A stretch of DNA of 64,000 nt from Kitasatospora atroaurantiaca (GTDB lineage Bacteria; Actinomycetota; Actinomycetes; Streptomycetales; Streptomycetaceae): the NCBI RefSeq assembly GCF_007828955.1, contig NZ_VIVR01000001.1, forward strand, positions 7,068,001 to 7,132,000. The letters run 5' to 3'. Below are positions 8,449 through 17,547 of this stretch, in pieces (position 1 is the first letter of the stretch; each line of letters begins with the position of its first letter). A program made the position numbers and the translations under genes. The notes beneath the pieces were generated by a model. That model saw nothing but the letters and a program-made list of their open reading frames with translations. It made no database searches and had not been told where the DNA came from.

Positions 8449-11139
8449 TTACTGGATGGTCCAGGCCTGGTGGGACTGGTTCAGGGGCATCCACTGGTCG
8501 ATGACGGCTGCGTTCGCGGTCGACGCGCCGCTCACCTCCAGGGCCTGCCGGCTCTCGTAGTTGCGGATGAGGTAGCCACCACTGGTCTGCTCGAAGTACC
8601 ACAGCTGGTTGTTGCCACCGTTGTAGCTGTACTGCAGGACCGCGGTCCCCCTCCAGTGGCTGGAGAAGTTCATGTCGAGGACCTTGCCGCTGTTCCGGCT
8701 CACGATCTTGAAGAGCTGGCCGCTGACCGGAACGATGTTCCACTGCTGGTTGGCGCCGCCGCTGCTCGGCCACTGGACGATGCTCGTGCCGTCCGCGGTC
8801 GACCCGCCGTAAACGTCCATCGCCTGCCCGCTGTTCACGTTCTTGATCGTGTAGTACGTCGACGGGTTGGTGTTCGGGGTGCCGGTCGAGGCCGCCTGCG
8901 CGCCGCCGGTCTGCTGGACGCTGAAGTCGGTGATGTAGAAGTACGCGCCGTCCGTCTTGGCGACCCGCACGTAGCGGAAGGCCTGACGGACGTCGATGTC
9001 GCCGGTGAGCGTCGAGGCGAGCGGCAGGGTGCTCGTCTGGCGTCCCAGGACGGTGTAGCTGCCGAAGTTCGGGTCGTTGGAGCCCCGGACCTCGAAGTTG
9101 CCGCGGGTCTCGGACTGGTCAAGGTCCTGACGGGTGGTCAGTGCAAACTGGCCGAGCTGGTAGGACTGGCCCAGGTCGACCTGCCACCAGGCCGAGGTGT
9201 CGCTGCCGGTCGGGGACCAGCCGGTCGCGCCGTTGTTGTCGACGGCCTTCGAGGGCTCCGTACCGGTGCCGTAGACCGACGATGAGGACGCCGGCTTGTT
9301 GTAGGCGAGGTTGGGCCGGGCGGTCATCCACTGGTACGCGGACTCGAGGCCGGAGGCCTTGATGACCGTGTCGCCGGACGTGGTGTTGTTGGTGAGCGTG
9401 ACGTTGGAGCCGTTGCGGTTCTGGTTGATGAATCCGTCGGTGTGCGACAGGACGTTGTTCGAGAGGGTCATGTTGTCCGACCCCTCGTCCGTGTAGAGGC
9501 CGGCCACGGCCGAGCCGCAGGCGGCCGGGCCTCGCACCACGTCGTGGATGTAGTTGCCGTTGAAGACCGTGCCCGGGTCGTTCGAGAGGTGGTAGATGGC
9601 GGCGGAGTCGCACAGCCGGTTCATCACGTTGCCGATCCGGTTGTAGCTGACGCTGTTGTTGCCTTCGGCGTTGGCCGCCGACTGCCAGCCCCAGCCGAGC
9701 GAGATGCCGGCCCACGGAGTGTCGGAGATGTCGTTGTGGTCGATGGCGGTGCCGTTGACGAAGCCCGCGTTGACGCCCGCCGTTCCGAGGTAGTCCTGAC
9801 CGGTCCGGGTGATCAGGTTGTTCTTGACGGCGACGTTCTTGACCACCTCGCGGGCGTCCTCACCGGCCGGCGTGGTGGGCGGGTTGTAGACGGTGTGGTA
9901 CTCCACGGTCGGGTCGGAGAACTTGCCGACCATGATGCCGTTGCCGGCGATGTCGTAGAGGTAGTTGCCGATGGCGCTGCTGTCGTGGACGCCGTGGGAC
10001 AGGTCGAGGGCGGTGGAGCCCATCTGCGTGAAGGTGTTGTTGGTGAAGGAGACACGATCGGCGTAGGCGGCCTGGACACCGGCCGGCGGACGACCGACGT
10101 ACTGATTGTTGTTGTTGTCGGCCGAGATGTTGTAGTTGCCGCCCTGGCCGTTGAGGTAGCCGTTGTTGGTCGGCTCCATCCAGGTGGTCCGGGCGAAGGT
10201 GATCCCGGAGAACCGCAAGTCGTGGGCGGGGCTGTTGAGGCTGATGCCCTTGACGTCGAAGAGCGTCTGGACGGTCGGCGCCTGCGCGGCGGCCGTGGAC
10301 ATGTCCTCGCCCGGGCGGGGCTTGTAGTAGACGGTCTGCGCGGCCGTGTCGACGTAGAACTCGCCCGGCTCGTTGAGGAACTCGTGGGCGTTCTCGAAGT
10401 GGAACGGCGAGCCGTCGGCGAGCTGCGGCCACGGGCGCTGGAAGAGGATGCCGGCCTCGTGGTCCTGGATCGAGATGTTGGCGGTGCTGCCGGAGGTGCT
10501 GATCGACTTCAGCCGAAGGTAGCTCTCGCCCCACTGGGTCTCCAGCATCATCTCGACCTGGTTCAGATTGCCCCAGTTCGAGGTCTGCGAGGCGAGCACC
10601 TTCAGCAGCTTGTTGGTCTTGTCGCTGCCCTGCAGGTTGAAGTCGGTGCCGGCGTCGGGGTAGCGGGCCCGGGTGGCGCGGACCCCGTTGACGTACAGCT
10701 GCCGGAAGTTGGTGGTGCCGATGGACGCCTTGTACTCGCCGTTGGCGGCCGCGGTCCAGCCGGTGATCGACTTGCCGCCGCTGATCACGGGCGTCTCACC
10801 GTTGTACGCCTGGTAGACGACCGTGTGGCCGTTGGTGCCCGAGTCGGTGGTACCGAAGGCGATCGGACCGGTGAGGGTGTAGGTGCCCCCGCGCAGGTTC
10901 ACGACGATGTCGTCGGCCATGTTCGCGTTGATCGCCCGGACCGCGTTCTGCGCGGCCTGGACGGTCCTGAACGCGGAGGCGGTGCTGGTACCGGAGTTGC
11001 TGTCGTTGCCGTTGACGGGGTCGACGTAGAAGTTCGTCGCGGCCGCGTAGGCGGGTTGGGCGGGCAGCGTGGCGGCGAGGGCGACGGCTGCCGCTGCCAT
11101 CGCCTTGACCGTCACCGCACCGATCCGTCGGGGTCTCAT
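8449..11139 (-). CDS. Secreted parallel beta-helix enzyme, GH141-like, with discoidin and ricin domains
   Basis: 896 aa. ATG at 11139 follows GGAGGAGGG; a longer frame to 11223 would bury the signal peptide. Order: Sec signal (about 1-33), beta-helix region (about 35-640) opening with NFYVDPVNGNDSNSG and LRGGTYTLTGPIAF, an F5/8-type discoidin domain (about 645-780, NLAYNKPASSSS and WWQVDLG), and a ricin-like trefoil (about 790-896, SGQAMDVYGGSTADGTS, QQW). The N-terminal pattern with a FRQLYVNGVRATRARYPD strip is that of GH141, known for alpha-L-fucosidase and xylanase members. A role in releasing fucose fits the locus. The family assignment is from memory of its motifs, not from a search. 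Confidence 0.78.
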   Translation of the reverse strand: MRPRRIGAVTVKAMAAAAVALAATLPAQPAYAAATNFYVDPVNGNDSNSGTSTASAFRTVQAAQNAVRAINANMADDIVVNLRGGTYTLTGPIAFGTTDSGTNGHTVVYQAYNGETPVISGGKSITGWTAAANGEYKASIGTTNFRQLYVNGVRATRARYPDAGTDFNLQGSDKTNKLLKVLASQTSNWGNLNQVEMMLETQWGESYLRLKSISTSGSTANISIQDHEAGILFQRPWPQLADGSPFHFENAHEFLNEPGEFYVDTAAQTVYYKPRPGEDMSTAAAQAPTVQTLFDVKGISLNSPAHDLRFSGITFARTTWMEPTNNGYLNGQGGNYNISADNNNNQYVGRPPAGVQAAYADRVSFTNNTFTQMGSTALDLSHGVHDSSAIGNYLYDIAGNGIMVGKFSDPTVEYHTVYNPPTTPAGEDAREVVKNVAVKNNLITRTGQDYLGTAGVNAGFVNGTAIDHNDISDTPWAGISLGWGWQSAANAEGNNSVSYNRIGNVMNRLCDSAAIYHLSNDPGTVFNGNYIHDVVRGPAACGSAVAGLYTDEGSDNMTLSNNVLSHTDGFINQNRNGSNVTLTNNTTSGDTVIKASGLESAYQWMTARPNLAYNKPASSSSVYGTGTEPSKAVDNNGATGWSPTGSDTSAWWQVDLGQSYQLGQFALTTRQDLDQSETRGNFEVRGSNDPNFGSYTVLGRQTSTLPLASTLTGDIDVRQAFRYVRVAKTDGAYFYITDFSVQQTGGAQAASTGTPNTNPSTYYTIKNVNSGQAMDVYGGSTADGTSIVQWPSSGGANQQWNIVPVSGQLFKIVSRNSGKVLDMNFSSHWRGTAVLQYSYNGGNNQLWYFEQTSGGYLIRNYESRQALEVSGASTANAAVIDQWMPLNQSHQAWTIQ

Positions 11140-11182
11140 CTGTGGTGTCCCTCCTCCAAGCCCCGGTGGCTTATGAGTTGCA

Positions 11183-11211
11183 TTTATCAAGCCCGATGAG
11201 TCCCATGTCAA
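11183..11211 (-). promoter_or_regulatory. Promoter of the GH141-like gene with overlapping half-operators
   Basis: On the minus strand TTGACA (11206-11211) and GATAAA (11183-11188) are 17 nt apart. Two imperfect copies of the ATGAGT-N3-ACTCAT palindrome overlap these boxes: ATGAGTTGCATTTAT (11173-11187, over the -10) and ATGAGTCCCATGTCA (11196-11210, over the -35). This is the arrangement expected for repression. Confidence 0.55.
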
Positions 11212-11344
11212 GACGATAGACATCCCTATTTTTCATCACCGAAACACCGTCGACATGAGGATCCGTCAGGTCGAGGCTGAGAAGTTGCAGGTAGAACGGC
11301 TATTGTGCGTGCCCTGTTGTAGTGGGATGCGCATGCCAATGCAG

Positions 11345-11359
11345 ATGAGTGCGACTCAT
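11345..11359. promoter_or_regulatory. Palindromic operator candidate ATGAGT-GCG-ACTCAT
   Basis: Perfect 6-bp arms with a 3-bp spacer, about 135 bp upstream of the GH141-like promoter. The core GT-N3-AC agrees with the known operator type of FadR-subfamily GntR proteins. The same arms recur at 31820-31834 before the second GH141-like gene. Confidence 0.5.
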
Positions 11360-11449
11360 GTCCCGTATCACCCGCCCTTGTCAATCCTCAACATCCCGGG
11401 GAGCATGTCCCCAGTGGCGCCCGACGGTGGCCGAAGGTGGCCAGGCCCT

Positions 11450-11830
11450 CGCCGAGGTCGCTGAACCGAAGCCGGTCCACTCTGACCTGTGGCCCGGCAA
11501 CACCCTCATTCGACCTGGTGGCACACGGCAGGCCTGGACCGCCGGACGGATCGACCACGAGCGGGTGTTCTGGGGCGGCCCCGCCGCCGAACCGGTCTTG
11601 ACGGCCTTCGGCGGCCACATCGGACCGGACAGTGACCCGGCGGCTGGTTACACTGCAGCAGAAGCGACTTCAGCCCCGGCCCTGCCGCGCCGAGCGGCGC
11701 TCCACCAGCCCTACCCGCCCCCCTGCTCCTGGTCGTGGAGTCCACCCCGCTCGGCTACGGACAGGGCCGCCTCGCGTTCTGCCGCCGGATGCTCGCCGAC
11801 TCCAACGCCCGGCTGCGGGTGGACGGGACG
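11450..11830 (+). pseudogene. Remnants of a phosphotransferase-type gene and an unknown gene
   Basis: Between the GH141-like gene and GH31 there is no intact gene. The + strand at about 11460-11640 reads VAEPKPVHSDLWPGNTLI followed by a short Asp-His segment, which resembles the catalytic loop (HGDLWPGN) of aminoglycoside-phosphotransferase or fructosamine-kinase proteins, with the first Gly changed to Ser. In another frame at about 11720-11830 a stretch with coding character (VESTPLGYGQGRLAFCRR) starts and ends abruptly. I do not recognise the second piece. Both look like leftovers of a rearrangement. Confidence 0.4.
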
Positions 11831-11892
11831 GACAGCTGTGGATCCGGGTCGGTGCTCCTGTTGCGGAAATCGAGAAGAACAGGGGAGTTGTC

Positions 11893-13875
11893 TTGTCCTA
11901 CGGCATCCGCGCGGGCGGTCTCGAGCGCCACACCGCCGAAGAGGTCCTCCGCATCGAGCCTTGGGGAGCGCATGCCGTGCGGGTCAGGGCCTCGTCCGGG
12001 ACCGTCGACCCCGCCGCCCCTGGCGCGCTGGCGACCCCCTCGCCCTCTCCCCGAGCCGAACTGTCCGTTTCGGACGACGGATGCGCCCGTCTGGTCAACG
12101 GCCGCATCGTGGTCGAGGCCTCTGCGGACGGCCGACTGAGGTTCTGCCGGGCCGGCTCGGGACGCGAACTCCTGTCCGAGAAGAGCCTGTACGCGCACCA
12201 GGCCGGCTCTCGGCTCCACGGGGCGGGCGGCCGGACGGAACAGTCCTTCGAGGCGTACGACGGTGAACGGCTGCACGGCCTCGGGCAGCACCCGCACGGG
12301 CGCCTGGACCAGAAGGGCTGTGCGGTCGACCTGGTCCAGGCCAACACCGTCGCGGCCATTCCCTTTCTGCACTCCTCACGCGGCTACGGGCTGCTGTGGA
12401 ACAACCCCGCCACCGGGCGGGTCGAACTGGGCGCCGACATCACCCGGTGGACCGCCGACGGCGGCGGGCGCATCGACTACTGGATCACCGCCGGCGACAC
12501 CCCGGCCCAGATCCTGGACGCCTACACCCTGGCCACCGGGCGGCCGCCGCTCCTCCCCGAGTGGGCGTCCGGCTTCTGGCAGTCGAAGCTGCGCTACCGC
12601 ACCCAGGACGAACTCCTGACCGTGGCACGGGAGTACAAGAAGCGTGGACTGCCGCTTTCCGTCATCGTCTGCGACTTCTTCCACTGGCCCCGGATGGGCG
12701 ACTGGCGCTTCGAGGAGAGCGAGTGGCCCGATCCGACCGCCATGGTGGAGGAGTTGGAGGGACTCGGGGTGAAGCTCGCCGTCTCGGTGTGGCCCACCGT
12801 CGAACCCGGCAGCGACACCTACGACGAGCTTCGCTCGGCCGGACACCTCGTCCAGGACGAGGCCGGCGGCCTGCTCACCTTCCCGTGGCCGTCCCGATAC
12901 AGCGGCGATGCGCTGATCCGCCCGATGGCGTATTACGACGCCACCAGCCCCGCGGCACGCGCCGCCCTGTGGCAGCGGCTGAACGACAACTACCGTGTCC
13001 ACGGTGTGGCCTGCTTCTGGCTGGACGCCTGTGAGCCCGACCTTCCCCCGGACCTCGCCGCGCGCGCCGTCTACGCCGCCGGGCCGGCCGCCGAGGCCGC
13101 GAACCTCTACCCGCTGGAGCACGCCCGCGCGGTGGCCGACGGCCTGCGCGCGGCGGGGGAGGACCGGCCGCTGTCGCTGATCCGCTCCGCGTGGGCGGGC
13201 AGCCAGGCTCACGGGGCCCTGCTGTGGTCCGGCGACATCCCGACCACCTTCGACTCCCTCGCGCGCCAGATCAGGGCCGGGCTGAACGTCGCGATGAGCG
13301 GCATCCCGTGGTGGAACACCGACATCGGCGGCTTCTTCGGCGGCCACCCCGACGACCCCGCGTACCGGGAACTGCTGATCCGCTGGTTCCAGTACGGCAC
13401 CTTCAGCCCCGTCATGCGGCTGCACGGCGACCGCGCGCCCAATCACCCGGCCTTCTCCACGGATATGACCGGCGGGCCGAACGAGGTCTGGTCCTACGGC
13501 GAGCAGGCGTACGGCATCCTCCAGGACCACCTGCTGCTGCGCGAGCGGCTGCGCCCCTATCTGCACGCGCTGTCCGAGGAGGCCCACCGCACCGGCGCCC
13601 CGCCCATGCGCCCGCTGTTCTTCGACTTCCCCGAGGACTGGCACGCCTGGGACATCGACGATCAGTTCCTGCTCGGCCCCGACATCCTGGTGGCACCCGT
13701 GTACCGGGCAGGCGCGCGCACCCGCCAGGTGTACCTGCCGACCGGTGCCCGCTGGCTCGACCCGGTGACCGGACAGGTGTCCGAAGGCGGTACGACGCTC
13801 GACGCCGACGCCCCGCTGGGGCGCATTCCCGTCTTCGTACGGGAGGGAGCCGCCGTCGCGCCCGTGCTGCGCTGA
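11893..13875 (+). CDS. GH31 glycoside hydrolase, probable cytoplasmic alpha-xylosidase
   Basis: 660 aa. The TTG at 11893 with AGGGGAG 5 nt upstream is the best start, since the reading frame farther upstream is remnant DNA. GH31 motifs: FWLDACEPDL with nucleophile Asp378, LLWSGDIPTTFDSL with acid/base Asp448, and GIPWWNTDIGGF and RWFQYGTFSPVMRLHGDR around the active site. No signal peptide is seen. The YicI-like motif set suggests alpha-xylosidase, which fits removal of xylose from imported xyloglucan oligosaccharides; alpha-glucosidase is possible. It converges on the GH54 pair. Confidence 0.85.
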   Translation: MSYGIRAGGLERHTAEEVLRIEPWGAHAVRVRASSGTVDPAAPGALATPSPSPRAELSVSDDGCARLVNGRIVVEASADGRLRFCRAGSGRELLSEKSLYAHQAGSRLHGAGGRTEQSFEAYDGERLHGLGQHPHGRLDQKGCAVDLVQANTVAAIPFLHSSRGYGLLWNNPATGRVELGADITRWTADGGGRIDYWITAGDTPAQILDAYTLATGRPPLLPEWASGFWQSKLRYRTQDELLTVAREYKKRGLPLSVIVCDFFHWPRMGDWRFEESEWPDPTAMVEELEGLGVKLAVSVWPTVEPGSDTYDELRSAGHLVQDEAGGLLTFPWPSRYSGDALIRPMAYYDATSPAARAALWQRLNDNYRVHGVACFWLDACEPDLPPDLAARAVYAAGPAAEAANLYPLEHARAVADGLRAAGEDRPLSLIRSAWAGSQAHGALLWSGDIPTTFDSLARQIRAGLNVAMSGIPWWNTDIGGFFGGHPDDPAYRELLIRWFQYGTFSPVMRLHGDRAPNHPAFSTDMTGGPNEVWSYGEQAYGILQDHLLLRERLRPYLHALSEEAHRTGAPPMRPLFFDFPEDWHAWDIDDQFLLGPDILVAPVYRAGARTRQVYLPTGARWLDPVTGQVSEGGTTLDADAPLGRIPVFVREGAAVAPVLR

Positions 13876-13888
13876 CGTCCCCGGCGCG

Positions 13889-13921
13889 GGCGCGCCACCG
13901 CTGGAGCAGCGGTGGCGCGCC
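13889..13921. terminator. Bidirectional terminator between GH31 and GH54
   Basis: A perfect 15-bp GC-rich stem (arms 13889-13903 and 13907-13921) with a 3-nt GAG loop, midway between the convergent stops at 13875 and 13950. Confidence 0.8.
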
Positions 13922-13949
13922 TGGGTGAAGGGAATGGTGGGCCGGTGGC

Positions 13950-15503
13950 TCAGCCCCAGGGCTGGTCGACCAGCCAGCTGGTGTCGGCGGCCCAACTGGT
14001 GGTGCTGTCCCAGCTGTTGGAGCCGCCGTTACTGGCGATGTAGGCCGTGTAGTTGTAGTGGCGGAGGTACTTCGTCGGGAAGTTGACGGACCGGAAGGAG
14101 GTGCCGGTCCCGCTGTTGCCCGCGGTGGGGCAGAAGGTGGCGTCCTGGGCGAACGCGCCGCCGCCGTTGTCGGTGTTCAAGTAGAGCTGGTAGTTGTAGT
14201 GGCGCAGGAACTGGCCGGGGCTGTTGGCGGACTCGAAGGACACACAGGAGCTGTGGGCCAGGCCGGCCCGGACGATCCAGGTGGCGTCGGCCTTGTCGGT
14301 GGCCGAGCTGGAGGAGTTGGTGGCGGAGATGACGACCTTGGTGTCGGCGTCGTCGTGGCGGAGGTAGTGCGAGGTGCAGCAGGGCGCGGTGGTGGCCCGG
14401 AGGGAGATGCGGGAGCCGGGGGTCAGCGTGCCGGTGCTGGTCGAGCCGCTGTTGTAGCCGGCGGCGGTGATGTTGGCCTGGACGGCGTTCTCGGTGGCGT
14501 CCGTGGGGTAGCCCGAGGTCATGACTCCTTCGTAGAAGGTGCCTTGGGCCCACTTGCTGTTGTCGCCGCCGATGCCGAGGATGATCGCGCCTTCCTTGTG
14601 CATCGGGTTGTAACCCGTGGCATTGGGGCGCACGCCGTTGTAGAAGGTGGACAGGCCGCCCGACCGGGTGTCGCCGCCGCGGAGGGCCCACTGGTTCGGG
14701 CCGCCCTTGAGCATGGCGGTCAGGAACCGGCTGTTGACGCTGGGGTCGCCCGCGTTGAACCCGCGGTTGACCCCGGAGAACAGGCCGTTCTCCAGGTCGG
14801 CCATCACCCAGGGGCCGTTGCCGCTGCCCGAACCCCAGGCCTTGTTGTTGCCGAAGTAGAGGGCCTCCATGTGGCCGTTGCCGGTGTCCAGGCTGTTGGT
14901 CTCGGCGTTGCCGTAGTCGAAGCAGCAGCCGTCGTTGAAGTGCGTGCCGTCGAAGATGGCGTACATGCCCTCGGGCTGGTCGCCGGTGGCGATGCCGTTG
15001 GTGTTGTTGTTCCGGTAGCCGGTGCCCGGGGCCACGTAGACGCCGTACGCCTTGTGGCCGGCCACGGTGACCGGCGCCTCGAAGGCGTTGGCGAGGTTGT
15101 CCGGCCCGCCGGCCGCGCCGCCGGCGGGCGCCTGGGTGAGGTGGTTGCCCTTGCCGGACTGGTCGTAGATGACGGTGATGACGCAGCTGGTGCCGGCACA
15201 GAAGTCGTCCTGCGCGGCGGCGTTGGCGTATCCGCCGGCGCTCAGCAGGCCGATGTCCCTCGTCGCGCCGTCGGAGGCGCGCTTGACCTGGTAGAGCGAG
15301 CCGTTGTACGTCCCGTACAGGGCCCGGGTGGTGCTGTGCGCGGCGACGCAGGGGGTGGCGCCGGCGGCGTAGATGTCGCAGGGCCCCTGGGTGGCCGCCT
15401 GCGAGGTCGCGGCCGTGGCGGTGAGCAGGCCGACGGCGAGTGCGGCGGTCGCGCCCGTTGCGAGGAGAGCTCGCCCGAGCCTACGGATCGACGGTTTGAC
15501 CAT
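13950..15503 (-). CDS. GH54 alpha-L-arabinofuranosidase with CBM42
   Basis: 517 aa, ATG after GAAGGAG. Sec signal to about residue 36. The catalytic domain (about 38-350) is strikingly like fungal AbfB: GPCDIYAAGATPCVAAHSTT, the vicinal disulfide CCFDYG (Cys193-Cys194), nucleophile Glu238 in MADLENGLFSG and acid/base Asp314 in GIGGDNS. The spacing of 76 residues equals Glu221-Asp297 of the Aspergillus enzyme. The C-terminal beta-trefoil CBM42 (about 355-517) has LRHYNY repeats and binds arabinofuranose side chains. It releases arabinose from arabinan or arabinoxylan outside the cell. Confidence 0.94.
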   Translation of the reverse strand: MVKPSIRRLGRALLATGATAALAVGLLTATAATSQAATQGPCDIYAAGATPCVAAHSTTRALYGTYNGSLYQVKRASDGATRDIGLLSAGGYANAAAQDDFCAGTSCVITVIYDQSGKGNHLTQAPAGGAAGGPDNLANAFEAPVTVAGHKAYGVYVAPGTGYRNNNTNGIATGDQPEGMYAIFDGTHFNDGCCFDYGNAETNSLDTGNGHMEALYFGNNKAWGSGSGNGPWVMADLENGLFSGVNRGFNAGDPSVNSRFLTAMLKGGPNQWALRGGDTRSGGLSTFYNGVRPNATGYNPMHKEGAIILGIGGDNSKWAQGTFYEGVMTSGYPTDATENAVQANITAAGYNSGSTSTGTLTPGSRISLRATTAPCCTSHYLRHDDADTKVVISATNSSSSATDKADATWIVRAGLAHSSCVSFESANSPGQFLRHYNYQLYLNTDNGGGAFAQDATFCPTAGNSGTGTSFRSVNFPTKYLRHYNYTAYIASNGGSNSWDSTTSWAADTSWLVDQPWG

Positions 15504-15649
15504 GAAGGACTCCTTCACAGGGTGGGGGTGGGGTGGGCGTCCGCGGACCTCCCGGCGTCCTGCTGTGCGGACGGTGCGGGCTCCGCCGACGCGTCCGAGT
15601 GCGGTTCGGCTTCGGCCGAATTCGGCACCGACTCGGCACGGACTGTTCG

Positions 15650-17206
15650 TCAGCTCCAGGGGGCGGCGGCGAGCCAGCTGGTGTCCTGGGCCCACGACGA
15701 CGGGTTGTCCCAGGCGTTGGTGCCGCCGTTGCCGGCGATGTAGCCGACGAGGCGGTAGTGGCGGATGTACTTGGCCGGGAAGTTGAAGGACTGCAGGGAG
15801 TAGCCCGTGCCGCTGTTTCCCGGCTTCGCACAGAAGGTGGCGTCGGCGGCGAACTGGCCTGTGCCGGCATCGGCCTGGAGGTGGAGCTGGAAGGCGTAGT
15901 GCCTGAGGTAGCGGCCGGGCGTGTCGGCGGACTCGAAGGAGACACAGCTGCTGTCGGCCAGGCCGGCGCGGACGATCCAGGTGGCGTTGCCCTTGTCGAC
16001 GGCGGAACTGCCGGAGGTCACCGGCGCGATCACGACCCTGTCGTCGCCCGTGTCGTGCCGCAGGTAGTCGCCGGTGCAGCAGGAGGTGGTGGCCTGCAGC
16101 GACACCTTCGCGCCCGGGACGAAGGGGTTCGTGGTGTCGGTGCTGTAGCCGGCTGCGGCAATGTTGGCCTGGACTGCGGCGTCGGTGGCGTCGGAAGGGT
16201 AGCCCTTGACCATCGCGCCCTCGTAGAAGGTGCCGGCGCTCGCGTTGCGGTTGGTCTGGCAGCAGTCGCCGCCGCTGCCGAGGATGACGGCACCCTGCTT
16301 GTGCATCGGGCTCCACCCGCCGGGCAGCGTGCCACTGTAGAGCTGGGTCAGGCCACCGGAGCGGGCGTCGGCGCCCTTGAGCGCCATCCGGGCGGTGCCG
16401 TCGTTCTTGAGCATCGCGGTGACGAAGCGGCTGGTCTGCGAGACCTGGGCGGTGTTCCACGTCTTGCTGCCGCCGGAGAACAGGCCGTTCTCCAGATCCG
16501 CCTGCACCCACGGCCCGGTCCCGCTGCAACCGCCGAACCAGCACTCCGTGCCGAAGTTGATCGCGTCCATGGCGCCGTTGCCGTCGGCCTTGTGGTCGAT
16601 CTCCGTGTTGCCGTAGTCGAAGCAGCAGCCGCCGTTGACGTGGGTGCCGCTGGTGACCATGTACTCGCCCTCGGGCGAGCTGCCCGTGGGCACGCCCCCG
16701 GCGGGGTTGTAGGCGAAGTAGCTGTTGCCGGGGTTGATGTAGAGCGCGTACGCCTTCCGGCCGCCCACGCTCAGCGCCTCCGTGTTCGCAACGGCCGCCG
16801 AGTCGGCGCCGCCGGTCCCGCCGGGTCCTTGGTAGACCAAGGTGTTGCCGCCGCCTGTCTGGTCGTAGACCCGGGTGATGGTGCAGGCGGTACCCGCACA
16901 GAAGGAGTCCTGCGCCCCGGCGTCGGCGACGCCTCCGGCGGCGAGCATCCCGATGTCCTGCAACCTGCCGTCCGAGGTCCGCTGCACCTGGTACAGCGGC
17001 CCGCTGTAGGAGGCGAACAGCGCACGGGTGGTGCTGTGCGCCGCGACGCACGGCGTTCCGCCTGCGGCGTAGATGTCGCACGGGCCCTGGGTGGCGGCCT
17101 GGGAGGCGGTGGCCCCGCCGACGAGTAGGCCGGCGACCAGCACGGCTGTCGTCCCCGCAGCCGGCAGCGCCCGCCGGATGCGGCGCAGCCACGATCGCAT
17201 GGACAT
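15650..17206 (-). CDS. GH54 alpha-L-arabinofuranosidase with CBM42, tandem paralogue
   Basis: 518 aa. ATG at 17206 with AAGGAG 8 nt upstream; an in-frame extension toward 17440 lacks a leader and crosses the operator. Same order as its neighbour: signal, GH54 domain with CCFDYG (Cys194-Cys195), Glu239 in QADLENGLFSG, Asp314 followed by an extra Cys pair (GGDCCQ), then CBM42 with FLRHY-like repeats. The two differ enough to suggest an old duplication and split specificity. A LacI-type operator lies 48 bp upstream, and the downstream copy (146 nt away) may be co-transcribed. Confidence 0.94.
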   Translation of the reverse strand: MSMRSWLRRIRRALPAAGTTAVLVAGLLVGGATASQAATQGPCDIYAAGGTPCVAAHSTTRALFASYSGPLYQVQRTSDGRLQDIGMLAAGGVADAGAQDSFCAGTACTITRVYDQTGGGNTLVYQGPGGTGGADSAAVANTEALSVGGRKAYALYINPGNSYFAYNPAGGVPTGSSPEGEYMVTSGTHVNGGCCFDYGNTEIDHKADGNGAMDAINFGTECWFGGCSGTGPWVQADLENGLFSGGSKTWNTAQVSQTSRFVTAMLKNDGTARMALKGADARSGGLTQLYSGTLPGGWSPMHKQGAVILGSGGDCCQTNRNASAGTFYEGAMVKGYPSDATDAAVQANIAAAGYSTDTTNPFVPGAKVSLQATTSCCTGDYLRHDTGDDRVVIAPVTSGSSAVDKGNATWIVRAGLADSSCVSFESADTPGRYLRHYAFQLHLQADAGTGQFAADATFCAKPGNSGTGYSLQSFNFPAKYIRHYRLVGYIAGNGGTNAWDNPSSWAQDTSWLAAAPWS

Positions 17207-17253
17207 GGGTGGAACTCCTTCGCAGGGTGGGGAAGGAAGATCGCGGCCAATAA

Positions 17254-17267
17254 TGTTAACGCTAACA
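17254..17267. promoter_or_regulatory. LacI-type operator TGTTAACGCTAACA before GH54
   Basis: Near-palindromic 14-mer (minus strand TGTTAGCGTTAACA) 48 bp before the GH54 start. Close variants precede three other arabinofuranosidase-type genes at 29492, 35926 and 61219. The central CG is typical of LacI-family sites. Confidence 0.65.
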
Positions 17268-17333
17268 ATTTTGGCCTCGGAAGGGTGCGCGCAGGGTTGA
17301 AATGGACACCGCCATCGCGCTGCAACGCCCATC

Positions 17334-17362
17334 AATATGGCCAGAGTTCGAGACGACGTCAA
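17334..17362 (-). promoter_or_regulatory. Candidate promoter of the GH54 pair
   Basis: Minus-strand TTGACG (17357-17362) and CATATT (17334-17339) with a 17-nt spacer. The operator at 17254-17267 would lie in the transcribed leader, as in roadblock repression. The gap 17207-17547 holds nothing else except a perfect 12-bp palindrome, CGAAGCGCTTCG, at 17512-17523 just past the regulator stop. Confidence 0.4.
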
Positions 17363-17547
17363 GATGTCGCGCACGACGGAGAGTTGGCTTCGAGATGTTG
17401 AGTCACGAAGCACAAGAGAACGCACCTGCCAAGCCCGCATCGCCGAGGTGGCATGACGTGCGATGGGTCAGCCCTACCGCGACCACCTGCGCCGACGGCG
17501 GCCGAGAACCCCGAAGCGCTTCGCTCGACTGCTCCGTGCCCGGGCTT

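Noticed and set aside
9442-11199. Long plus-strand frame opposite the GH141-like gene
   Set aside because: Composition is mirror-image of the real gene (Val, Gly, Arg, Asp) with no motif; codon bias favours the minus strand.
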